A stretch of 64,000 nt of DNA, taken from Alphaproteobacteria bacterium. GTDB lineage: Bacteria > Pseudomonadota > Alphaproteobacteria > ATCC43930 > CGMCC-115725. Both the position numbers and the translations under genes were made by a program. The notes below the pieces were generated by a model. That model did no database searches, was not told the DNA's origin, and saw only the letters and a list, made by a program, of their open reading frames with translations. This document shows, one piece after another, positions 36,030 to 44,822 of the stretch (positions within the stretch are counted from its first letter, which is position 1; each line of letters starts with the position of its first letter). The stretch covers positions 1 through 64,000 of the forward strand of contig JAGWON010000016.1 of the NCBI GenBank assembly GCA_028871055.1, given 5' to 3'.

Positions 36030-36998
36030 ATGCCACGACGCTATGATGCCAAGAAATTCGATATGGCCCACCTTCGCACGGTCGCGGAGCGCTGCAAGAA
36101 CTGGGGCAAATGGGGACCGGATGACGAGATCGGCACTCTCAATTACGTGACAGCCCAGGATATCGCCGCCGCCGGGCGGCTCATCCGGAAAGGCAAAGCG
36201 TTCTCGCTCGGGCTCAACTTCGACCGCAACGGCCCCCAGCGCGGCCTTTGGGGAAATCGCTACAACCCCATTCATACCATGCTGGCGACCGGCACCGACG
36301 CGGTGGCGGGGGTGCTCGACAAGGGCGGAATACGCTATGCCGACGATACGGTCTCGATGCCGCTCCAATGCGGCACCCAGTGGGACGCGCTCGGCCATAT
36401 TTTTTATGACGATAAGATGTGGAACGGTTACGACGCGCGGCTCGTCGATTCGGATGGCGCGAGCAAGAACGGCATCGAGAAGACGAAAGCCAAGATGGTC
36501 GGGCGCGGCGTGCTGCTCGACGTGGCGCGGCATTGCAAGCTGGACTATCTCGAGGACGGCACGGCAATCACCACTGCGGATCTCGTCGCCACCGCGGCGG
36601 CGCAAAAGGTCGAGGTGCGGCGCGGCGACTTCGTCATCGTGCGCACCGGGCAGATGGGACAACGCCTCCGCGCGGGCGACTGGGGCGGCTACGCCGGCGG
36701 CGACGCGCCCGGCCTCGCCTTCGAGACCTGCGAATGGATCTACAAGAGCGAGATCGCCGCGATCTGTACCGACACCTGGGGCTGCGAGGTGCGGCCCAAC
36801 GAGACCAACGACGCGAGCCAGCCCTGGCATTGGGTCGTGATTCCCATGATCGGCCTTACCATGGGCGAAATCTTCTATCTCGAGGAGCTGGCCGAGGATT
36901 GCGCCAAGGACAAGGTCTACGAGTTCTTCTTCTGCGGGCCGTCCTTGCCGATCACCAAGGCCGTCGGCTCGCCGGTCAACCCGATGGCTATGAAGTAA
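36030..36998 (+). CDS. cyclase family protein (kynurenine-formamidase-like hydrolase)
   Basis: A 322-residue member of the cyclase/formamidase family (large subtype). The metal region reads [19 protein letters not shown] near residue 110, corresponding to the HxGTHxDxxxH motif with Gln-Trp-Asp and His. Later elements are VDVARH-like LLDVARH, the [10 protein letters not shown] segment and the C-terminal [20 protein letters not shown]. It acts on amide or ester bonds; the substrate is unknown. ATG 36030 follows GGGGAGG. Its last 245 bases are duplicated, about 95 percent identical by eye, at 38561-38805. Confidence 0.87.
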   Translation: MPRRYDAKKFDMAHLRTVAERCKNWGKWGPDDEIGTLNYVTAQDIAAAGRLIRKGKAFSLGLNFDRNGPQRGLWGNRYNPIHTMLATGTDAVAGVLDKGGIRYADDTVSMPLQCGTQWDALGHIFYDDKMWNGYDARLVDSDGASKNGIEKTKAKMVGRGVLLDVARHCKLDYLEDGTAITTADLVATAAAQKVEVRRGDFVIVRTGQMGQRLRAGDWGGYAGGDAPGLAFETCEWIYKSEIAAICTDTWGCEVRPNETNDASQPWHWVVIPMIGLTMGEIFYLEELAEDCAKDKVYEFFFCGPSLPITKAVGSPVNPMAMK

Positions 36999-37048
36999 CC
37001 GACCGGTGCCCGCAACGGCGCCGTCCCCCGAGAGAGGCAGAGGGCAAC

Positions 37049-38347
37049 ATGGCAAGACATCTCAAGACGCGAATTTCGGAGCAGGAGACCGCGGCGGCCG
37101 ATGCCAAGGTGCGGGCCACCGTCGAATCGATCATCGCGGACATTGCGAAGCGCGGCGATACCGCGCTGCGCGAGCTGTCGCAGAAGTTCGATCAATGGTC
37201 GCCGCCGAGCTTCCGCCTGGGCCAGCGCGACATCGACACCCTGCTGGCCTCGGTGCCGGCCGAGACCATCGCGGATATCAAATTCGCGCAACAGCAAATC
37301 CGCCACTTCGCCGAAATGCAGCGGCGTGCGCTGACCGACATCGAGGTCGAGACCATTCCCGGCGTGAGGCTCGGTCATCGCAATATCGCGGTCAACAGCG
37401 TCGGCTGCTACGTGCCAGGCGGACGCTATCCGATGGTTGCCTCGGCCCATATGAGCATCGTCACGGCCAAGGTGGCGGGCGTTAAGCGCATTATCGCCTG
37501 CACGCCGCCCAACCAGGGTGCGCCCCATCCGGCCACCGTCGCCGCCATGGTGTTGGGCGGTGCGGACGAGATTTACGTGCTGGGTGGCGTCCAGGCGGTC
37601 GCCGCCATGGCGCTCGGCACCGCGACCATTGCGCCCGTCGACATGCTGGTCGGACCGGGCAATGCCTATGTCGCCGAGGCGAAGCGCCAGCTGTTCGGGC
37701 GCGTCGGCATCGACCTTTTGGCCGGGCCCACCGAAATCCTGGTGATCGCTGACGACACGGCGGACGTTGAAATGGTAGCGACGGATCTCCTTGGTCAAGC
37801 CGAGCATGGGCCGACCTCACCCGCCATTCTGATCACCACCTCTGAGCGGCTTGCCAAGGCGCTGCCGGCGGAAATCGAACGCCAGCTCAAGGTGCTGCCG
37901 ACGGCCGACGTCGCCGGCGTCGCGTGGCGCGATTATGGCGAGATCATCGTCGCCGCGTCCGACGAGGATGCGATTATCGAGGCCGACCGCGTGGCCGCCG
38001 AGCATGTCGAGATCTTGACCCGCAACCCACGCTTCTTCCTCGAGCGCATGAGCAACTACGGCTCCATGTTCCTCGGGCCGGAGACCAACGTCGCCTATGG
38101 CGACAAGGTGATTGGCACGAACCATACCTTGCCGACCAAGGGAGCTGCGCGCTACACCGGCGGGCTCTGGGTCGGCAAGTTCATCAAGACCGTCACTTAC
38201 CAGTCGTGCACGCCGGAGGCGAGCGCCGTCATTGGCGATTACTGCTCGCGGCTCTGCGCAGTCGAGCGCTTCTGGGGTCACAAAGAGCAGGCGGATCTGC
38301 GGCTGCGCCGTTATGCCGGTAAGAACGTCGGCATCGGCGCCCGGTAG
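37049..38347 (+). CDS. histidinol-dehydrogenase-family enzyme, probably HpsN-like (sulfopropanediol 3-dehydrogenase type)
   Basis: A 432-residue HisD-family alcohol dehydrogenase. Family segments are [51 protein letters not shown] and [18 protein letters not shown]. In true HisD the end carries an AHAxAV stretch with a substrate-binding His; here it reads [15 protein letters not shown], which I associate with HpsN-type enzymes that oxidise 2,3-dihydroxypropanesulfonate. No other histidine gene is nearby, and HpsN clusters usually include short-chain dehydrogenases, a remnant of which follows. ATG 37049 has GAGGCAGAGGG before it. Confidence 0.83.
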   Translation: MARHLKTRISEQETAAADAKVRATVESIIADIAKRGDTALRELSQKFDQWSPPSFRLGQRDIDTLLASVPAETIADIKFAQQQIRHFAEMQRRALTDIEVETIPGVRLGHRNIAVNSVGCYVPGGRYPMVASAHMSIVTAKVAGVKRIIACTPPNQGAPHPATVAAMVLGGADEIYVLGGVQAVAAMALGTATIAPVDMLVGPGNAYVAEAKRQLFGRVGIDLLAGPTEILVIADDTADVEMVATDLLGQAEHGPTSPAILITTSERLAKALPAEIERQLKVLPTADVAGVAWRDYGEIIVAASDEDAIIEADRVAAEHVEILTRNPRFFLERMSNYGSMFLGPETNVAYGDKVIGTNHTLPTKGAARYTGGLWVGKFIKTVTYQSCTPEASAVIGDYCSRLCAVERFWGHKEQADLRLRRYAGKNVGIGAR

Positions 38348-38405
38348 GCTGCCGCGGACCGAGAGATCCGTTGCAGCCGAGACCGATGGCACTGCCGAGT
38401 TCACG

Positions 38406-38805
38406 ATGAACGCGATCCAGGATTCCCTGCACACCCCGACAATGCGGCTGGATGGCGCAATCGCGGTCGTCACGGGCGCCACGCGCGGCCGCGGCCGCGC
38501 GTGGCGCATGCTCGCGAGCGGGCGCGGAGGTCGTTCTGGTTGCGCGCGATGCCGTTGCGCTCGCCGCGATCTGCACCGACACCTGGGGCTGCGAGGTGCG
38601 GCCCAACGAGACCAAAGACGCCTTCCAGCCCTGGCATTGGGTCGTGATTCCCATGATCGGCCTGACCATGGTCGAAATCTTCTATCTCGAGGAGCTGGCC
38701 GAGGATTGCGCCCAGGACAAGGTCTATGAGTTCTTCTTCTGCGGGCCGTCCTTGCCGATCACCAAGGCCGTCGGCTCGCCGGTCAACCCGATGGCGATCA
38801 AGTAG
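38406..38805 (+). pseudogene. chimeric pseudogene: 5' end of a short-chain dehydrogenase joined to a copy of the cyclase 3' end
   Basis: From 38406 the frame reads MNAIQDSLHTPTMRLDGAIA then VVTGATRG, a typical start of a short-chain dehydrogenase. The motif is then damaged, and near 38518-38526 the frame shifts: the continuing GAEVVLVARDAVALAAI lies in another frame, as if two bases (GC) were lost. At 38561 the sequence becomes a near copy of 36754-36998 (245 bp; about 12 differences by eye), ending [10 protein letters not shown] and TAG. The join falls in a shared TCGCCGCGAT stretch. It looks like a deletion scar between two related operons. Not expected to be functional. Confidence 0.85.
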
Positions 38806-38885
38806 CGGCGTCCAAATAGGCCACGCCTTTGTAGCCACATCCGACCAACGAATCGCGATGATTTCCCGATTGCGAGGGTTCAGGC

Positions 38886-41800
38886 ATGACGTTCTTAAGG
38901 GCAAGCGATTTAGGTAATTGGGCTAATCGCGAGGGCGCCGATTTAGCGCTTCCTAGTTGGGTAGAGCGTGCCATCAAAGCTGGCACGACATCAGTCCGCA
39001 AAATCTCGTTTCCGAAGGAAAAATTCATTTATTTACCGGGTGTCGATGGACGGCTTGTCGGCGCCAAGGCGCAGAGCGGGTTCGAGCAGTTCATACCGTC
39101 AGGCAATTCGATCTGGGAGCTAAGCGTCGAGAGCGGCTCTACGAACAAAGTAAGTCGCGATGGGCTAAAGCGTTCGAAACAACGGCTCTCGCAAAAGAAT
39201 AACACATTCGTGTTCGTGACTCCGCGAGCGATCACCCCGGCCAGTATTACGAAGCTTAAGCGAAAAATTTCACGTGCGGGAAACTGGAAGGACGTACGGA
39301 TCATTCACGGCCCATTGTTGCATGATTGGTTCAATTTAATCCCGCCGCTTGCATTAGAGCTCGCTTGCGATCTCCATGGCGTCCAGACCGCTGGCGCCGC
39401 CACGCTTGATGATGCTTGGAACGAGCTTGCGGGTATGACGAACCCACGATTAACGGAAGACCTCGTTATCGCAAATCGGACCGACACAGCTGGCCGTTTG
39501 CTCGAGGGCATAAAAGGCGAACCCAACCACACGATCGTGACTGGAGATTCAAGCTTCGAGTCCGCAGCGTTCGCTCTCGCCGTACTGCGAAGCGCGCGTG
39601 GATACGAGATTAGGTGCGTTGTGTTTAATGGGTATTCAGATGCGTGGGAGGCAAGGCGCTTGCCACCGTGCATCTTTGTCGTAAAGGAACCCAATCGAGC
39701 AATGACAGCTGCGCTGGCGGCAGAGCATAAACATCACATTATTGTCGCCGCCGCTGATGGTCAGGCCACTTCAAGTAAGTTGATCACTCTGGAAAGGCCC
39801 TTGCGATGGGATTTTGCAAAAGCGCTCGAGAAGGCGAAAATCTCCGAAGATGAGGCCGACAGGATTGCGCGAGAATGCGGCGCAAGTATCACGATTATGC
39901 GTCGCCGGATGCCGGCCGTTGCGTCTGAGATGCCTTGGTGGGCGAACGCTACTGATGCGGACGTTCTACGCAACTTGTTGTTGGTCGGCCGCTGGGATGC
40001 CGCGAACAAGCACGATCGAATAAGCCTGCAAAAGTTAACTGGCCGCACTTGGGACGCACTAGAAGCTGTACTGAGGCGGTTTTTGAATCAGACCGATGCG
40101 CCGCTTGTCATTGCAGGGACGGTCTGGGCATTCAAATCGCAAGTCGATGCATTTGAGGTTCTTGCGCCTAGTTTACCGGGTGCAGCCTTCAAAGAGCTTT
40201 TTCAGATTGTACAGGATGTCTTCGTACCTGTTCCGGTTCCGGCAACCACGGATGCATCCGAAGAGCGGCTGTTCAAACCGCCAGAAGGGCATTCAGATTG
40301 GATCAAAGATGGTTTAGCACAGAGTCTTCTCCTGCTCGCAGTGCGCGGAAACGCCCGTGGATTAAGCTGTCCGATCCCAACGGGCGACCAAGATGGTTCA
40401 TGGAGCAGCGTCCCGGCGGAAGCATTCGTTAACAGGCTTGTAACCGAGCTTACGCGCCTCCGAGACTATCGATCATTATACGAGAGCATCAGACGCCAAT
40501 ATCGCGTGCTGCTTGAGGCGTGTCCCGACCCTTTGCTGTCAGCCCTCGAGCACATGCTCGAGGGCCATGAGAAGGAGGCACAAAAAATTCTCACAACCCG
40601 CCGGGGGATTTTGCACGACTGGCCCGGCGCGATTGAGTTGATCTGGGGGCTTGAGACGCTGGCATGGAGCCCCATTTATCTGCCGCGGGTCGCCAAGATT
40701 CTCGCTCGGCTTTCCGCACTCGAACTAGAAACGAAAGTTAGCACGCGAGACCGGAATCAGGCGTTGGAGGCGCTTACCAAAATCCTAATCTGGTGGTTGC
40801 CGCAGACGTTCGCCCCGCTGCAGGATCGCATACAGATACTCGACTTTGTGATTGCCGATGATCCCCGCGTCGGCTGGGAATTACTCAAGGCGCTGAAACC
40901 GAACGCGACCACAACACTTACGCCGACACCTAAGCCCAAGCTGCGTGATTTTGCCCCGAGGACACGCGAGGTTCTAACAAACCGAATCGCTCATGACGGG
41001 GCCGCTGCGGTCATTGCGAGGTTGATAGCATGCGCAGCGGAAAATCCCGCTAGGTGGGTCGAAGTCATACGATCAATGTCGAATTTCCCTCCTAAGCAGA
41101 GGGAGTTGGCGCGCGGAAAATTTGAGCATTTCGCAGGCCATTTGACCGACCCCGCTACTCGCGTTGTGCTTTGGACAACTTTACGGGATGAGATTGCCCG
41201 CCACCGTACTTTTTCGAATACGCAATGGGCGCTGAGGGAATCAGACCTTGCGCCTTGGCAGAAGATCTTGCCGACATTGGCCCCAAGCGATCCCGTAGCA
41301 ACAGAGAAATGGTTGTTTGATGATTGGCTACCCGATTTGGAGGATGGGATCAGTTCGGTTGAGGAGCGACGCGATGCTGTCGAGCAGCGTCGCATCGAAG
41401 CAATCAAACGGCTTGCTAGCGTAGAAGGATTGGCATCTGTGCTTCATTTGGCGGAACAGGCACAGCATCCAGGGTTCGTCGGGGAAGCGGTAGTAAATTC
41501 CACGTTGTCGGCACAAGATATCGGATCGCTAATCGACCAGGCATTTTTACTCAACGAAAAAGCTGATCCGTTTATCGTAACGACTTGTGGCTTATTTTGT
41601 CGGCGTATGATCAGAAATGGGCAAAGCCTCAAAGAGTTTGTTTCCGATCGCGTCCAGTCTGCGCGCGCCACACAAATTCCAGAAGAGCGAATCGCTAAGC
41701 TGTTCCTCATGTTTCCGGAGGAGCGATCAACATGGGATTTAGTTTCAGGCTATGGCGCCGATATCGACAGAGAATTTTGGCGGCGGACGCATGTGCCTCT

Positions 41801-42773
41801 GTCGTTTTCGGGCGAGTCGGACATGCGCTATGTCGTCGAGAAAAAGCTTTCAGTGGGCCGCGCCGTAAGCTTGCTAGACGCATTTGCGTTCGGGAGGAAT
41901 CAACTCCCCGCTAACGATGTTCTTGAGGTGCTGGACGCTGCAATAGAAGAGATTCGCGGTGGTACCGATCCAGGACACCATGTCTCACATGGTCTAGCTG
42001 ATTTCCTTGCGCGGCTTGTGAAACGCCATGAGATCAATGATGTCGATCTTGCTCAGCGAGAATTACTTCTGCTTCCGCTTTTGAGCCACATGCATGGAAT
42101 TCGACTCAGGTTGTACTACGTTCTAGCTCGTGATCCAGACTGGTTTGTTGCTTTCCTATGCATGCTGTACCGCAAGGCATCTGAACGGGCAGTAAAATCC
42201 GAACTCGATGAGGAGACTAGGCGAAAATTCAATCTCGCGTATTTGGTATTCTCAAGCTGGAAGTACGTATTAAGCGAAGAGTCTCGCCAGTTCGGAGAAC
42301 TGCAGGCTGGAACGGCTCGCCCGTTTCCGGGCGAGCAACCAGACGAATCAATCAATTCTCAGTTATTGGACGCCTGGGTTTCTGGGGTTAGGTCAAAAGC
42401 ATCCAGCGAGGACCGAGCCGAGGTTGGCGACTCACAGATCGGCCATATCTTTGCTTATGCGCCGACTGACAAAGTTGATGGTGCGTGGCCGGCTCGAGAA
42501 GTGCGAGCTGCAATAGAAAAATATTTCTCAAGGGCAATGGCCGAAGGAATACAAACAGAGCAATTTGGTAAGCGTGGCGTAGTCTCGAAAGCCCTCTACG
42601 AGGGCGGAAAGCAAGAAGAGGCGCTTGCAACGGAATGGCGCACGTGGGCGCAGAAAGTCGGTCCCACGTCGCGGCATACGCAGGATATCCTCAATAAAAT
42701 CGCTGACATGTGGGGATACCATGCGCGCCATGAGGATGACCGAGCGAAGGCTCAGCGATTAGAAGACGAGTGA
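38886..42773 (+). CDS. large 1295-residue protein of low GC, putative STAND-like defence protein
   Basis: Unlike its neighbours in base and codon use (many A/T-ending codons such as TTA and ATA). Residues 1-165: a globular domain with GVDGRL (52-57), SGNSIWELS (72-80), TFVFVTP (107-113) and WKDVRIIHGPLLHDWF (134-149). I recall this pattern from nuclease-like N-termini of large defence-island proteins, but no clear E-x-K is visible. Residues 185-345: NTPase-like, with TIVTGDSSFESAAF at the P-loop position but no GKS/T, then EDEADRIARECGASI and MRRRM. Residues 350-425: a winged-helix-like segment. Residues 430-1295: long, nearly all helical, repeat-like. No signal peptide. ATG 38886 follows GAGGGTT. 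It stands alone; function is inferred. Confidence 0.72.
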   Translation: MTFLRASDLGNWANREGADLALPSWVERAIKAGTTSVRKISFPKEKFIYLPGVDGRLVGAKAQSGFEQFIPSGNSIWELSVESGSTNKVSRDGLKRSKQRLSQKNNTFVFVTPRAITPASITKLKRKISRAGNWKDVRIIHGPLLHDWFNLIPPLALELACDLHGVQTAGAATLDDAWNELAGMTNPRLTEDLVIANRTDTAGRLLEGIKGEPNHTIVTGDSSFESAAFALAVLRSARGYEIRCVVFNGYSDAWEARRLPPCIFVVKEPNRAMTAALAAEHKHHIIVAAADGQATSSKLITLERPLRWDFAKALEKAKISEDEADRIARECGASITIMRRRMPAVASEMPWWANATDADVLRNLLLVGRWDAANKHDRISLQKLTGRTWDALEAVLRRFLNQTDAPLVIAGTVWAFKSQVDAFEVLAPSLPGAAFKELFQIVQDVFVPVPVPATTDASEERLFKPPEGHSDWIKDGLAQSLLLLAVRGNARGLSCPIPTGDQDGSWSSVPAEAFVNRLVTELTRLRDYRSLYESIRRQYRVLLEACPDPLLSALEHMLEGHEKEAQKILTTRRGILHDWPGAIELIWGLETLAWSPIYLPRVAKILARLSALELETKVSTRDRNQALEALTKILIWWLPQTFAPLQDRIQILDFVIADDPRVGWELLKALKPNATTTLTPTPKPKLRDFAPRTREVLTNRIAHDGAAAVIARLIACAAENPARWVEVIRSMSNFPPKQRELARGKFEHFAGHLTDPATRVVLWTTLRDEIARHRTFSNTQWALRESDLAPWQKILPTLAPSDPVATEKWLFDDWLPDLEDGISSVEERRDAVEQRRIEAIKRLASVEGLASVLHLAEQAQHPGFVGEAVVNSTLSAQDIGSLIDQAFLLNEKADPFIVTTCGLFCRRMIRNGQSLKEFVSDRVQSARATQIPEERIAKLFLMFPEERSTWDLVSGYGADIDREFWRRTHVPLSFSGESDMRYVVEKKLSVGRAVSLLDAFAFGRNQLPANDVLEVLDAAIEEIRGGTDPGHHVSHGLADFLARLVKRHEINDVDLAQRELLLLPLLSHMHGIRLRLYYVLARDPDWFVAFLCMLYRKASERAVKSELDEETRRKFNLAYLVFSSWKYVLSEESRQFGELQAGTARPFPGEQPDESINSQLLDAWVSGVRSKASSEDRAEVGDSQIGHIFAYAPTDKVDGAWPAREVRAAIEKYFSRAMAEGIQTEQFGKRGVVSKALYEGGKQEEALATEWRTWAQKVGPTSRHTQDILNKIADMWGYHARHEDDRAKAQRLEDE

Positions 42774-43010
42774 TCTCTGTATTGGCATTGCACCCCATTC
42801 CGCCACATTTGAGATCATCGGCATTTCGGCGCTGTTGCCAGCGGCGGAATGTCAAATAACGATATCTCGGAATAAAGTTTTCGTCCGTCCGTTATTCTTC
42901 CGCCTGGCCGTGCAACTCGCTGGCGGTGCGGTGGACGCGCAAAAATTAAAATCTGCGAAACGAACCCAATTTGCCATAAGCCATTGAATGGTTTAGGTTT
43001 TTGCGGCGCC
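42774..43010. other. 237-bp gap at the right edge of the low-GC region
   Basis: No gene seen. The AT-richer composition continues to about 42975, then high GC resumes with the next gene. The stretch around 42950-42990 (GCGAAACGAACCCAATTTGC) resembles, from memory, non-coding repeats in Bradyrhizobium-type genomes. No integrase, tRNA or direct repeat was found. Confidence 0.4.
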
Positions 43011-43904
43011 TCAGGCGCGCTTCCGCTTCAGCTTCGCGCGCTTTTCGAGGATGGCGCAGACCGCGGCCGTGTCGCTGTCGCCGAAGCCCAGCTTGATCAC
43101 TTCCTTGTTGAGCGCGGCGATCTTGCCGAAGAGCGGCGTGTCGACCTTCAGCGATTTGGCGAATTCGCCGATGATCTTCAGGTCCTTGGTCCACACGTCG
43201 TTCTTCATCGTCGCCGGCTTGTAGCGGTTCTTCGCCATCAGCGGCGCGCGCAGCTCGAAGACGCGGCTATTGCCGGCGCCGGACGAGATCACGCGCACGA
43301 TGTCGTCGGGATCGAGGCCGGCCTTCATGCCCAGCACCATCGCCTCGGCGCTGGCGACGTTGTGGATCGCCACCAGCAGGTTGGCGACGAACTTCATCTT
43401 GCTGCCGTTGCCGAAGGCGCCGAGATAGGAATGCGCGCGAGCGAAGCCCGGGAAGACGTGGGCGATGCGGTCGAAAGCCGCACCGTCGCCGCTGGCGAAG
43501 ACGACGAGGTCGCCGACCGCGGCCTGCGAGCCGGTGCCCGAGAGCGGGCAGTCAAGCAGCGTCATGCCGGCCTTGGCCAGCGCCTTGCGCGCCTTCTCCT
43601 TGTCGGCGATCGGGAAGGTCGAAAGCTCGGCGACGACGAGGCCGGCCTGCGGCTTCTTCACCAGCGCCTTGACCGTGTCCTCGAGCGCCTTGACCGAGGG
43701 CAGCGAGATCAGCAGCGCCGCCACGCCCTGCGCCGCCTCGTCGGGCTTCGTGACCGGCGTGCCGCCGTTCGCCTCGAGTCGCTCGGTCGCGGCCTGGGCC
43801 ACGTCGTAGCCGCGCACGGCGAAGCCGCGCTTCGCCAGATTGGCGGCGATCGCGCCGCCCATGATGCCGAGCCCGATCACGCCGACGGTGTTGCTGTCTG
43901 TCAT
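43011..43904 (-). CDS. 3-hydroxyisobutyrate-dehydrogenase-like (beta-hydroxyacid) dehydrogenase
   Basis: A 297-residue NAD(P)-dependent dehydrogenase. The N-terminus has VGVIGLGIMGGAIAANL (GxGxMG). The substrate motif is LLDCPLSGTGSQA near residue 118, and the catalytic Lys is in GNGSKMKFVANLL near residue 170. The C-terminal helical domain ends in a basic tail (KRAKLKRKRA). Likely substrates are hydroxyisobutyrate, tartronate semialdehyde or related acids. It is separated from the LIV-type transporter genes by a structured repeat. Confidence 0.9.
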   Translation of the reverse strand: MTDSNTVGVIGLGIMGGAIAANLAKRGFAVRGYDVAQAATERLEANGGTPVTKPDEAAQGVAALLISLPSVKALEDTVKALVKKPQAGLVVAELSTFPIADKEKARKALAKAGMTLLDCPLSGTGSQAAVGDLVVFASGDGAAFDRIAHVFPGFARAHSYLGAFGNGSKMKFVANLLVAIHNVASAEAMVLGMKAGLDPDDIVRVISSGAGNSRVFELRAPLMAKNRYKPATMKNDVWTKDLKIIGEFAKSLKVDTPLFGKIAALNKEVIKLGFGDSDTAAVCAILEKRAKLKRKRA

Positions 43905-43930
43905 GACGCGTTCACTCTCCTTCCAGTTCG

Positions 43931-44073
43931 ATGCTCACCCCTCACCCCAACCCTCTCCCCGCAGGCGGGGAGCTTGGCGCCTGCCAAGCGTCCCCCGGAC
44001 GCTTGGCTCGAACATGCTGGGGGCATGTTCGACCGGCGCCAAGGGGACCCGCGTCAGCGGGAGGGTGAGGGGT
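43931..44073. repeat. large branched palindromic repeat
   Basis: About 143 bp with nested inverted repeats. Outer arms ACCCCTCACCC / GGGTGAGGGGT near both ends. Inside are a CTCCCCGC / GCGGGGAG arm, CTTGGCGCC / GGCGCCAAG, CCAAGCGTCC-CCC-GGACGCTTGG (43984-44006) and CGAACATGC-TGGGG-GCATGTTCG (44009-44031). It can fold as a multi-branched structure. Outer arms belong to the C-rich/G-rich family at 17297, 34035 and 55924. Confidence 0.8.
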
Positions 44074-44090
44074 AAGCGCTGTGGTGCACG

Positions 44091-44822
44091 CTATAGCCCC
44101 AGATAGAATTTGCGGATGAGCTCGTTGTTGTTGAGCTCCTCGGGCGATTTGCCGTCGAAAGCGATCTTGCCGTGGACGATGACATAGCCGCAATCGGCGA
44201 TGCGGATCGCCTGGGTGAAGTTCTGCTCCGCCATCAGCACGGTGAGCTCGTTCTGCTCCTTCATCTCCTTGATCTTGTCGATCGTACGCTGGACCAGCAC
44301 GGGCGCCAGCCCGACCGACGGCTCGTCGATGAGGAGGATCTTGGGCGCGGTCATCAGCGCGCGGGCGAGCGCCAGCATCTGCTGCTCGCCGCCGCTCAGC
44401 GAGCCGGCGAGCTGAACGCGGCGCTCCTGCAGCCGCGGAAAGATCTCGTAGCAATAGTCGAGATTGCGCTTGAGCGCGGCGCGCGCCGTGCCGCGAAAGG
44501 CGCCGAGATAGAGGTTCTCCTCGACCGTCAGCTTGGGGAAGAGCCGGCGTCCCTCCGGCACCAGGGCGACGCCGAGATCGACGATCTGCTCGGTCGAGAG
44601 CCGCGTCAAATCATGGGTCCGGCCCTCGATGGTGGCCTCGATCGCGCCCGACTGCGGCCGCAGCATGCCCATGACGCATTTCATCAGCGTCGACTTGCCG
44701 TTGCCGTTGGTGCCGAGGAGCGCGACCGTCTCGCCCGCGCGCACCTCCATCGACACGTCCTCGAGGACGCGGACCTGGCCGTAGGCGGCATTGAGGCCGC
44801 GAATGGAAAGGCTACTCGCCAA
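44091..44822 (-). CDS. livF: branched-chain amino acid type ABC transporter ATP-binding protein (LivF)
   Basis: A 243-residue cytoplasmic ATPase of the HAAT family, one of two that drive import. Walker A is GTNGNGKS, the signature is LSGGEQQ, Walker B is ILLIDEPSVGLAP and the switch His is replaced by Gln in MAEQNF, which is normal for LivF. FPKLTVEENLYLGAF is LivF-typical. The start is a TTG at 44822 inside the end of livG (11-base overlap). It is the last gene of livHMGF-like order. The actual substrate may be an amide or other small acid. Confidence 0.9.
   Translation of the reverse strand: MASSLSIRGLNAAYGQVRVLEDVSMEVRAGETVALLGTNGNGKSTLMKCVMGMLRPQSGAIEATIEGRTHDLTRLSTEQIVDLGVALVPEGRRLFPKLTVEENLYLGAFRGTARAALKRNLDYCYEIFPRLQERRVQLAGSLSGGEQQMLALARALMTAPKILLIDEPSVGLAPVLVQRTIDKIKEMKEQNELTVLMAEQNFTQAIRIADCGYVIVHGKIAFDGKSPEELNNNELIRKFYLGL

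Noticed and set aside
37049-38347. Histidine biosynthesis role for the HisD homologue
   Set aside because: The C-terminal substrate segment differs from biosynthetic HisD, and no other histidine gene is near; a catabolic role is more likely.
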